64,000 bases of DNA, from NCBI RefSeq assembly GCF_000002995.4, contig NW_025062475.1:11536187-11600186 (forward strand), written 5' to 3'. The DNA is from Brugia malayi (taxonomy: Eukaryota > Nematoda > Chromadorea > Rhabditida > Onchocercidae). The position numbers and the translations under genes are program-made. The notes beneath the pieces are model-generated. The model was given only the letters and a program-made list of their open reading frames with translations. It searched no databases and was not told the origin of the DNA. Every line of letters starts with the position of its first letter. Within the stretch, counting starts at the first letter, position 1. Of the stretch, positions 43,313-53,360 are shown piece after piece.

Positions 43313-43757
43313 AAGTGGCATCAACGTGATATACGTGAGAAATTTTTAGTAGTATGCAAGTGGCATCAACGTGATATATGTGAGAAATATTTTAGTTAGC
43401 ATGTAAGTGGCATCAACGTGATATACGTGAGAAATATTTCAGTAGCATGCAAGTGGCATCAACGTGATATACGTGAGAAATGTTTCAGTAGCATGCAAGT
43501 GGCATCAACGTGATATACGTGAGAAATATTTCAGTAGCATGCAAGTGGCATCAACGTGATATACGTAAGAAATATTTCAGTAGCATGCAAGTGGCATCAA
43601 CGTGATATACGTGAGAAATATTTCAGTAGCATGCAAGTGGCATCAACGTGATATACGTGAGAAATATTTCAGTAGCATGCAAGTGGCATCAACGTGATAT
43701 ACGTGAGAAATATTTCAGTAGCATGCAAGTGGCATCAACGTGATATACGTGAGAAAC
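43313..43757. repeat. 46-bp minisatellite, ten copies
   Basis: Copies begin (at GTGGCA) at 43315, 43360, 43407, 43453, 43499, 43545, 43591, 43637, 43683 and 43729. The unit contains GTGGCATCAACGTGATATAC and a GCATGC palindrome. Central copies are almost identical; the outer ones diverge slightly in length and sequence. The array starts about 140 bp upstream of the PMF1-like start codon. There are no spacers, so it is not a CRISPR array. Confidence 0.97.
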
Positions 43758-44601
43758 ATGAAACATTTTAGTATTCATTACGTAATGTCACAGCGCGTTA
43801 AGCAAAATTTGCTGAGGAAATATATTATACATGTGACATTAACACATGAAATGGTACATGCGCATTTGGTCAATTTAGAAACAAATAAATTCAAATTATT
43901 ACTAAGCGCGCTTTTTCTGATGTATTGCAGCGGAAAGGTATCAGCGGGAGAGAGGATGACAGGGAAGGACTAGTGGGTGGGTATTACTGGAAAGGTCAAA
44001 AGGTTAATGATAAATGGGTATGATATTAAGAGGTAAAGTGATTTAGTGAGTCAAAAAAAGAAGGAGCAATGCTAAAAGTGATGAAAAATGAAAGAAAGTT
44101 ATTCTAAAATGAAGAGAGGGAAAAGAATGATAAGAAAGGATATTATCACAGTGAGGTGATAAGGAAGGGAAAATTTTTATAAAAGCTTACATCTAATATT
44201 GAAAACGAGTTTTTCTTTACCATTACTATCATTGTCATTATTATCATAGAAATATTATTATTGATGCTAATTCGAAGCGATGGAATAAATTATAAGAATA
44301 ACAATATTAGATTTACTTCCTCAATGCTAATTTTTATGTAAATTATATAAGATAAATATCACATATTAGTTTAAAATAGTATTTTGAATTGAAATTTCAG
44401 CGAATCATTTTGATATCCTTTCTTATCTAATTACATCATCAAAATTTAATCAGAAATTCATACAAAAAAAGTATAACAACAATCTAATATTTCTATTCAT
44501 TATTAGTAATAACTTCAATTTTTAATTATTTGATTGATTTGCATAATACAAATTCATTTGCATTTTTTTATTTACGTGATACTTATACATAATCTTTTAT
44601 T

Positions 44602-44698
44602 TTGCATTTGTATAATTCCATTTAATTAACGCAATAGACGTGTATAATCCCATTTAATTGTATAATTGCATTTGTATAATTCCATTTAATTAACGCAA
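44602..44698. repeat. 33-bp exact direct repeat
   Basis: Copies at 44602-44634 and 44666-44698 are identical, with a partial degenerate third copy between them. Confidence 0.8.
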
Positions 44699-44987
44699 AA
44701 CGCTTATTTACGTTTATGTTTACGTAATATTTGCTTCGTATTTATTTTTGCAATTACTTAGGCATTGTATTGGTGAGAGAATGCTGAAAATGGCATTGTG
44801 TGATGGATGGATGGATGAATGAATTTACTTAACACTCATTGATTCCATGATGAGAAGAGTAAGGACGATGAAACAATGACAGTTGTAGAATATGGAAGGA
44901 TGCGACAAATAGCAGAGACGATAGAATGACAAATTGATATGGGATAAAGCATGAAGTAAGCTAAAGAGTATACATAACTGCAATTAT

Positions 44988-45070
44988 TTCTCTTTCTTTT
45001 TTTTTCTCTCTCTCCCTCTCTTTCTCTCCTCTTTGTTTCTCTCTTAATTCTCATTTCTCTTTCTCTTTCT
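44988..45070. repeat. CT-rich pyrimidine tract
   Basis: About 80 bp of almost pure pyrimidine on the plus strand, 310 bp upstream of the rhomboid ATG. It could act in the promoter or as a trans-splicing pyrimidine tract, but no AG follows closely. Confidence 0.8.
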
Positions 45071-45280
45071 GTGTGCATTTTTCTCGACTGATAAAGTTAA
45101 TATGAAGTTATTCTTGTCACTTGTCACTAAGCTAAAGAAAGACACAGCAAAAGAAGGAAAACGAAAAAACTTGCTTTTGTCACTTCTCTTCAACACTTTT
45201 CCTCATTATTTATTATGTGTACAACAACGAAGCATTGCTCGTTCTATCTTTACTATCACTATTATTATCATTATTAATAG

Positions 45281-45313
<33 letters not shown>

Positions 45314-45347
45314 TTTGCTGTTATTATTATCATTATTATTATAAGTT
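45281..45347. repeat. Palindromic (AAT)n/(ATT)n repeat before the rhomboid start
   Basis: A TAA run switches to TTA near 45299/45300, making a near-perfect palindrome with arms of about 16 bp. It continues as an interrupted TTA repeat to within 35 bp of the ATG. Confidence 0.85.
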
Positions 45348-45379
45348 TTATCAACACTGCATACTTATGTTACATTCAA

Positions 45380-48278
45380 ATGGCCAATAAACGATCAGCG
45401 CAAGAAGTTATTGCACAAGAATTTGATAAGGTTTGTGACTTTTTTTACTTTATTTTAATGTTTCCTGTTAATTATTTGAATGAGATTTTTTGATGAGAAT
45501 TAGGCAAATTTGCGAAATAGAAGCTTCTTCATATTTTTTAAAATGAAGTTTTTTTTCTTTTAAATACTGTTAACTTTACGAAAAAAATTTTTTGTGTGAA
45601 AGTTGTGGTCAATCATAAAATGGACAGAACAAATAATTTATTTATTGATTACAGCTTGACAGTGATGGTGATGGAATGATATCGCTGAACGAGATTCATC
45701 ATTTGTTAAACGATAACTTTAATAGAAATCAAGTGAGTCTATTGTTATATGTTAGGTGCTTCAGTTATTATAAATGAAGCATCTAAGATATGAAAGCAAT
45801 CTTATAAAATCACTATTATCTTTTCCACAGATTGAGTTAACTGGCCAACAAATTCGTCTACTTCTAAAAGAAGCTGATAGAAATCGCGATAATGTTCTTG
45901 ATTTCAGTGAATTCTCACAGTTGGTTTGTTCTTCCTTATAATTGGCATTAGAAAGAAAAAACTCAAGAGTAGATCTCAAGAATAGGGTAAAGTTTGAAAT
46001 AATGTATGTATATTATGTGAAAAAACAGGTAACATCAGCAGATGCACAGAAGAAAAAACTAAAAGTATTAATGTATTCGGTAGCTGATACAATTATTGCC
46101 AAGACTGATCGACCGATTGTGCATACTTATATTGATGAATACAATTGCATGCCTCCACCAATATTTGTATTATGTATCTCGATTTTACAGGTAATAATTT
46201 TATCATTAGAAAGACCTATTTCTGGGAGGAATAATTCATTCAAAGCTAGCTTATAAGTGAATGAAAATACTAAGGACGAAACAGTGTGGGTGGGTGCAAG
46301 AAAATGATGATACTTAAAGTTTTTCAAACTGACAGTTGTCAGTGTTTAGTTAAAAATGTACTGAAATGCGACACCGGTAAACTTTTGAAAAGTGTTACAT
46401 TTAATATACAAAATAGCTACTATATTGTTATTTCCTGCAAAAGGTTTTTTTCTTGTTATGGTGAAGATTGCAGGTATCTACCTTTGTATATTATATGTAT
46501 GGACGACAAGAGAATCCTTTTACTTATTGCGCTGGTTGTTGGGTTGATGGAACAATTGGACCATTTTTATTTGCACCATCTCTTCGTTATCAGGCTTGGC
46601 GATTCTTTAGCTACCAATTTATGCATCAAGGGTTTCAATTTTACTTTAATTTAGTAATGTTGATGTAAATAAAGAAACAGTGATTCTGAAAACGAGGTTC
46701 AAATTTCTTCAGTCATCAAATTCTAATGTCCACAAAAATGTTGATTTCAGGATTCTTCATCTATTACCTAATGTTATTTTCCAATTAGTAATTGGTGTAC
46801 CACTGGAACTGGTCCATAAAATGTGGCGGATAGCAATTATCTATTTGTTGGCTGTTTGCTTAGGTAAAGCTCATCGATTCAGTGTCCTCTAAGTGATTTG
46901 ACCATATATACGCATTCGTCGAATTATTACGTTTAATTCAATTGCTAATTAAGCTGTTGGTATTTCAAAAATTTGGTATTAGTGGCTTAATTTTATAAGA
47001 CCAGTAAGTGAATCTGATGGGTGTTTTTCCTTTTCACAGCTTCTTTTAAATGCATTCTACAGTGGACTTAATTGTCTTTGATTTATTTTTAAATCGAATA
47101 TGTTTTCATTAAATTAATTTTAATAATATAGGGGCACTATTGCAATATGCACTTGACCCATCCGTATATTTGGTTGGTTGTTCTGCTGGTGTTTATGCTT
47201 TACTGGGTGCTCATCTTTCAAATGTTATAGTCGTAAGTTCTTTTCTTACTTATTTCTGCGATCTTTATTTTAAGAAATTTCACAAGTTTTTTTTTTTTTC
47301 TTTTTTTTTTAATGGAAATCTAGCTGCGAAAAGTAAGTCAGAAGAGTCAGAAGAGTTGTAAATATAAGACTAATAATTTAGCTTGTATTTGATATTATTT
47401 ATATCTCATGTCGTAGAAATGTATGTTGTGACATCAGGTAAAGCGAGCAGAAAATCCTAGCTATTCCTAAGGACATTCACTTTCAAAGTATATTAGAAAT
47501 TCTTCAGTTAATTTGATTACAGAATTGGGCCGAAATGCCATTTCGGTTGGTTAGACTATTTATCATTTCTGCATACGTTTTTACTGATACAGCATCGACT
47601 GTTTATCGTCGTTTTCAAGTGAATGAATGCGATCGCGTATCGTACACTGCTCATATTGCTGGCGTTGTTACTGGTGTACTTATGGGTGTCGTCATTTTAC
47701 ATAATCTTAAGGTAAATGGCATAGTTTTATAAGAACAATAATTTAAATGTTGTAAACAAAATTGATTTATCCCATATTACAGATGACTATATTTTGATTT
47801 AATGTCTTTATCATAGCATCTTTCCTTCTTCATATTTATGCTTATAATTTAATTTGTACATCGGTTTGTTCAGATACATTTATTATAGAAAGGTAGAGAA
47901 GACAGCATTTAAAAAGTTAATATTCTATTTTTTTTCTGTAAAATAATATAAGTGCTAAATAAATGACAAATAATTTATCCCTTTACCTCTACTGCTTTTA
48001 ACATTTTAACCTAATTAAACCAAATATATAATATAATAGATCTATCTGGACAAGTACAACTTGCTGCCGCTAATCTTTTTTTTATTCAGGTCTTATACTG
48101 GGAGCGAATACTTATGACCGTGTCACTTATATTATTTGGTACTATCTTTTTGTTACTAACAGCAATGGTTATTTTTGTGAGTCCGTTTTCGAAACCAATT
48201 TGGGATACAATACACTGCAAAAATGAACCAAATTTACTCGACAGTGATGACTTTTATACAGATTTTAAGGATTACTGA
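45380..48278 (+). CDS. EF-hand rhomboid intramembrane serine protease (RHBDL family)
   Basis: Nine exons (377 aa): 45380-45430, 45655-45732, 45831-45923, 46029-46190, 46474-46631, 46751-46863, 47132-47232, 47523-47711, 48090-48278. Two EF-hand loops open the protein: DSDGDGMISLNE (19-30) and DRNRDNVLDFSE (59-70), both with acidic ligands in place. A first membrane segment (~116-137) precedes the rhomboid core. The core has FMHQGILHLLPN with H179, H184 and N188 (oxyanion region), VIGVPLELVH, the catalytic serine S236 in GCSAGVYALLGAH, and the partner H296 in YTAHIAG. A final membrane segment (~325-350) completes the secretase-type 6+1 layout. The layout matches RHBDL1/RHBDL3, which cleave substrates within membranes; calcium control via the EF-hands is inferred. 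The serine motif is GxSA rather than the usual GxSG. Confidence 0.93.
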
Positions 48279-48303
48279 TAAACGAGACACGAGATAACAG
48301 TAA

Positions 48304-48306
<3 letters not shown>

Positions 48307-48355
<49 letters not shown>

Positions 48356-48358
48356 AAA
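48307..48358. repeat. (TA)26 microsatellite
   Basis: A pure TA run starting about 30 bp after the rhomboid stop, probably in its 3' UTR. Confidence 0.95.
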
Positions 48359-49142
48359 GATCATTATGCTACTATAATATATAAAAGGCATATAAGTATT
48401 AGCGAATTTCTGATAATCTTATCTGCACCGGTAGAATGCTTGTGTGAAGTTTTTGAACGTATCTTATCTTTATCGCATTTTTCATACTAGTGGAAAAGAA
48501 AACTGAAAGATAGGCAGTGAAGAATCTACTTAAAAAATTCATTCCAACAAACATATATTATTTGTTTGGCAAATAATGATGACCAACTAATGACCAGCCA
48601 ATCGAAAAATCAGAAAGTGATAAAACGTGTGCACGAACAGTTTGTTTTCTTAAACAAATAAAAATAGCGCTATGGAATAAATTGTCCTCATCTATTTTAA
48701 CAAATGAAAGTAAGAAATTTAGAAGGAATGTTAGTATATAAAGAATAGCGAAATATTTCTGCATAGATTAAAAGTCAGACAGCGCTATTAAAACATTCCA
48801 ATAATTGGAATGTTTTAACGCCACATGCTGACTTTTAATTTATTTCATTTTATTTTTTTTGAGAAAGTTCAATCTGTAAACATAACTATTTATTGTTTGA
48901 AATAGTAGTAACTATTTGTCCATTATCTGGTTCTTTTTCGAATAATTTTTTATTTCGTCTTTCAACTGTCATCCTAGCAGTCACTGTTTAAATATTTTTT
49001 CTGAACTGATGAAGGGAGTGAAATTCTGAAGGAAGCTTAAAATAAAGATGAAGCATAACAGACTTTAGACTTAATGGGAACCATAAATTCCAATTGAAGA
49101 ACTGAAAAAGAAAAACTACTGTGATTGTATTCCTTATAAAAT
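48359..49142. other. Convergent intergenic region between the rhomboid and TAX1BP3 genes
   Basis: No coding exon was seen. It contains a candidate AATAAA for the rhomboid transcript at 48657-48662 and a long nested hairpin. Confidence 0.55.
48767..48839. repeat. Nested 73-bp inverted repeat (hairpin)
   Basis: Outer arms ATTAAAAGTCAG and CTGACTTTTAAT are perfectly complementary. Inner arms AAAACATTCCAA and TTGGAATGTTTT pair perfectly around a 3-nt loop. An 11-nt segment on each side forms an internal bulge, partly paired through GCG/CGC. It looks like a tiny MITE or a structured RNA element. Confidence 0.85.
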
Positions 49143-50091
49143 TCAACCAGAAACATCTTTTCTAGCAACAAGCATATGAAGCACTGGATATTTCTTAATA
49201 TATTTTACAGCTTTTTCGTGAGTTACCATTGTAAAATCGTTACCATTTACCTAAAACACGTAGTAACACGTAGTACATTCATAAAGATTGTAATAGCTAG
49301 TAGTGAAGAGTACATTTTTACATTTCAATATGAAATTGTTAGTTTACAAATGAATAATATTTGATAAATAACATTAAGAAATTTTGTTGACAGTTCGAGT
49401 TATGATATGCAATGGTAATAATGAAGGCAGTGATCTGTATAATTAAGATGAATAATTTATTAGAATATCAGAATATTTCAATTAATGCCGATATATATTA
49501 TTAAAAAGTACTTACTCTAAGTATTTTGTCATGTTGACGAAGTCCAGCACGTTCTGCTGGTGAATCAGGCTCAATTTGCGTGATGTAAATTCCCTACAAA
49601 AGAATAACAATTTTAATAATAAATTAACACTTTTATATGACATGAAAAATGAATGCAAATTTTCATTAAACTATAATAACAAGTAAGTGCTGAAGATAGT
49701 TACACTATCTGGATATGGATAATGTGCTCGGCTTGGATCCTGATCGATACCGCCACCAATTTTAAAACCTACACGAAGAACCTAAAAGCGCAAATGTGCA
49801 TAATTGAAGTTCAAATCAGAATCAAAAATCGTTTATCTTTGATATAATCTGGCAGGAATTTCATTTATTCATTTAATTTGTGAAAAGAAAAAAATTTTTT
49901 TCAAAGAATAAGTAAACTATATAAATTGTGAGAGTAAAAAAAATTAGCACTACAAATTATAATTACAGAAAGTAAGAATTTAAGTAACTGACCTGTTGTC
50001 CATTCTCATCCACAAATTGTTCCTTATGAAGCTCTACAGCAATACTTAAGCATTCAATTGGTAAGCCAGCTACATGTCCATATGCGCTCAT
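49143..50091 (-). CDS. TAX1BP3/TIP-1 orthologue, single PDZ-domain protein
   Basis: Four exons (120 aa): 50091-49993, 49781-49704, 49593-49516, 49250-49143. Almost the whole protein is one PDZ domain, as in human TAX1BP3 (124 aa). Family hallmarks are the VGFKIGGGIDQDPS carboxylate-binding region, GIYITQI, SPAERAGLRQHDKILRVNG and the FTMVTHEKAVKYI helix, close to human MTMVTHDQARKRL. With no other domain, the family competes for C-terminal PDZ ligands (human examples are beta-catenin and Kir2.3) and so acts as a PDZ antagonist in the cytosol. All junctions are phase 0 with good consensus. The start is the only ATG fitting the family N-terminus. The next minus-strand gene lies 1.1 kb upstream, which is loose for an operon. 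Confidence 0.95.
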
Positions 50092-51232
50092 CTTATCATT
50101 TACCTATATAATAATCATATCATAGATTCATTTTATATTCAAGATAATGAACGTTAATCATTACTTTTAACTTTCATATGCATTATACAGTTTACAATTG
50201 AATGTTATCATTTCTCTTTTTTTTTAAAACTTCATAACTGATTAAAATAGTACTTCAACAAAACTTTCAAATATTTCTCAATGGAATAATCAATAACTAT
50301 GTCAACAAACAGCTTAAAATATCAGTAAACAATCATACAGTATGAAGTTTTAGTCTATAAACATGACAATCAGTAGCGTTCATCTCTATTGATTATGATA
50401 ATAATAGTGAGGATGATGATGATGATGATAATGATGACACATAATTATCAGTTTACATCATAATAAATCAATCAATACGTAACTTGAAACATTCACCCAT
50501 GCATTTGAGAATATCGTCAATATAATGTGAAGGTCACATTCGATGATTCATAATATTATCATATCTTTTCCTCTTCTCACTTAGAGCTACTGATAAATAT
50601 GATAAGATTGACTGTATGTCATAAGAACTACTCTATTCTTTATCCAAATACTTATCATTTACTCAATTAACAATAAAATAAATTTCATTACATTCAAACT
50701 TTCATTACTAACAATCACTTATATTTTACGCCTTCTCAATTTCTATACCACATCTATACATTCTCTAATATCTTCACAACGCATATCTCTCTAATATCTC
50801 CCCATCAGTTATACCATTTCCTATCACTCTCAATCACTAGTTAACACATCATTATATGATCTATCCGCGTATCAGTTTACAAACTTCAACAACATTTGCC
50901 ATAATGACACAATGTCTGGTCGTCTCTCACAGCAACCCTATATTTTATCTACCATCGTTTCCCATTTCTCTTCTGGCGATACAGTATCTCGTCTTATCTC
51001 ATTTTCAGTAATGCGTGAAATGATAGTGATATTTTTAAGTTAACGAAAAGTTCACACGTTTACACGTAAGTCTCTTTTTTTTTTTTTTCGTCGAATTATG
51101 CAAGTTTAATTGATTATTAAAAAAGCTTAGACAATTTTTATTGTGTGAAAGAATATTTGCGAGAATAACAATAATTTGTTTAAAATAAATTTTGCTAAAT
51201 GAATAAATTTGTTGTTTTATTGTCAATCAAAA
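50092..51232. other. Intergenic region upstream of TAX1BP3
   Basis: No coding exon on either strand. It contains an interrupted GAT repeat near 50411-50440. It presumably carries the TAX1BP3 promoter and the 3' UTR of the upstream gene. Confidence 0.6.
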
Positions 51233-52105
51233 TTAATTTGCTTTAACAATAAGCTCTTCACCGATATATCCATAATTGATAAATTTTGATGGAAATTTCC
51301 ATAGTAATTTCCATGTAAGCGAATCACTATGAAATATTTCCAAAGCGATATATCGTCGTTTAATGCTACCTTCTTTATATTCTTTCACAATCTAAAAATT
51401 TTATTTTATTTTGTTTTTTTTTTTTTTTTTTCATTTTTAAAAATAACAAAAGAAAAACAAAAAGAAGAAAAACTAAATGATTAAATAGATAGATTGATGG
51501 CAAATATAAATACATTTATTATTTTTCAAAAATTGTTCATCCATTTTATCTGAAATATTTTTGAAATATTACCTCATTTAATGGTATTTTCATACAATTA
51601 GCAATTGTTGCTACAATAGGAGCGGAAATTTCACAATAGCTAATGCTATCTAAAGCTGTGGGTAAAATTTTTGCGACATTATTTAGCTCTGTGATACCCT
51701 AAAATATTAATTTTAATTAAATATCATAAAAATATAATTTAGAACATTTTAGTGATTAAAAGAAAATTACAATATTAGTTCTCTTTTTCTTTTCTTTTCC
51801 TTGTTTTTTTTTGTTATTTAAATTTAATAATTTATTAAAAATGAAACTTCAAATTACATTATTTTGAATTATGTTAAATTTTATTAAATCGGTACTTGAA
51901 TTAGAAAAACTTTTTGATAATTATTTTACAATTCAAATATCTTTTCAGACAAATTTTAAACATTGAATTAAAAACTAGTAAAATGTCTAACTTCTTTTCG
52001 AATTATTCTTATCGTTATAAGAATAACTATAATTGCAATTGTAGATAATATCATATTTGCAATTACCGCAATAATCTGAGCTCGTACAATTATTCCATCT
52101 AACAT
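51233..52105 (-). CDS. Unrecognised 132-aa single-pass membrane protein
   Basis: Three exons, all phase 0 (52105-51992, 51698-51573, 51391-51233), with good TTTTAG acceptors and GTAATA and GTTAGA donors. Residues ~10-33 form one strongly hydrophobic helix (IIAVIANMILSTIAIIVILI), followed by a basic TIRIIRK stop-transfer and a soluble ~95-residue part. The tail alternates charged and aromatic residues (YKEGSIKRRYIALEIFH, TWKLLWKFPSKFI) and ends in GEELIVKAN. This gives an N-out/C-in orientation by the positive-inside rule. I do not recognise a family; a nematode-restricted protein is likely. The open frame extends upstream through a phenylalanine run produced by poly-T, which I take as non-coding. 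The three matched phases and conserved-looking codon use argue that it is a real gene. Confidence 0.6.
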
Positions 52106-53360
52106 TTTCAGCAATAAAAAAAAAAAAAAAAAAAAAAACGGAAGGAAAAAAATGATGAAAAAAGCGATGAAAAAAATGCAAAAAAACCTGACAGAATATT
52201 TATAAATTACAGAATGTAAATGTAAATTAATTTCAAAAATAATCAATATAAATTAAAATTATTATGTGTAAAATTTGCATATTTTATTATTGCTGAGAGA
52301 GTTAATTTGACTCATTTAATATGCTTACATCACTTTTTCTTTTCTTTTTACTTTTTCATTTTACATACTAAAATGAACAAATTATAGCATTAAAATTATA
52401 TTTCATCTTTTTTTTCTTTTTTATAAATAATTTATTTTTAGTAGAATTTTTTCACTTATATTCTTATTATTTTTTAATAGCATATTTCATTTTATATAGG
52501 ACTAATCGTTTAAATTATTGCAGAAAATTTTTAAAACTTTTTAATTGCTAATTTAGTTTATAATTAAATTCTTTTATTTTGCATTATAAAGATAATAAGG
52601 AAGTATTTTTTTATTTATTTTTCCCTTTTTTTTTTTTTTTTTTGGGATGGAGAGTGGGTATAGTTCAAATTTTACAGATAACATTAATACAAGCTAACAA
52701 ATCATCTTTTCGTTTTGTAATCTTTTCAAAAAAACGAAAAAAAAAAAGAAAAAAATTTTTTTAATCAGTGATAATCATTCACATACTGATAAAATTTTTA
52801 TGTGATATATTATTCATTGCATTTTATTATTGTTGAATCAAAATTAACGATCCATTACTTTCATTCCTTTCTTTCATTTTCTTTTTTTTTTCTTTTCTAG
52901 ACAGAAATATCATCTATAGTTATCAGTTTAACAGTTAAATGCTATCGAATCGGCGAGATGCAATAATTTTTTTTTTTTTTTTTTGTTTTTTGATTTTAGT
53001 TAAATATTTTGAAATGCTGTGAAAAAAAAAAGGAAGAAACTATTGTTAATTATTTCTAAATACTAAATTTTGTTAAATTTGAAAAGAATGCGAATTAATT
53101 AGTATAAGCTGCTGTCCATACATTGTCATTATTGTTTTTTTTTTTTTTTGTTATAATCAAAATTAATTTTAATTTAAAAGAAAGCAAGCAAAGGAAAGGA
53201 CTAAAAAAGAACAAAATGAAATTTAAGCGATAGATTGTTTTTTATACTTTTGAACTTTGAAAAAAAAAAAATTTTAAAAATTTACATTCTATTTTTGCTC
53301 TTTTTGTTTTTAAGGAAAAGATTAAATTTTTGCTAACTTAACTAATATTGGACTAATTAA
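52106..53360. promoter_or_regulatory. Divergent intergenic region between the membrane protein and ABCA genes
   Basis: AT-rich with several poly-T/poly-A runs. It must contain the promoters of both divergent genes, but no specific element or splice-leader acceptor is clear. No coding exon was seen. Confidence 0.5.

Larger units (their letters stand above)
43758..45379. other. Intergenic region between the PMF1-like and rhomboid genes
   Basis: A divergent intergenic region, together with the minisatellite. No coding exon was seen. It holds a 33-bp exact direct repeat (44602-44634 and 44666-44698), a long pyrimidine tract (44988-45070) and a TAA/TTA repeat next to the rhomboid start. Confidence 0.6.

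Noticed and set aside
43313..43757. Possible CRISPR array
   Set aside because: The 46-bp units follow each other without spacers, and the setting is a eukaryotic genome with introns.
45102..45344. 80-aa frame upstream of the rhomboid
   Set aside because: The second half is Ile/Asn/Leu from a TAA/TTA repeat and it is not in frame with the rhomboid.
52106..52246. N-terminal extension of the orphan membrane protein through a Phe run
   Set aside because: The run is encoded by a poly-T stretch typical of a leader or pyrimidine tract; the internal ATG at 52105 is the simpler start.
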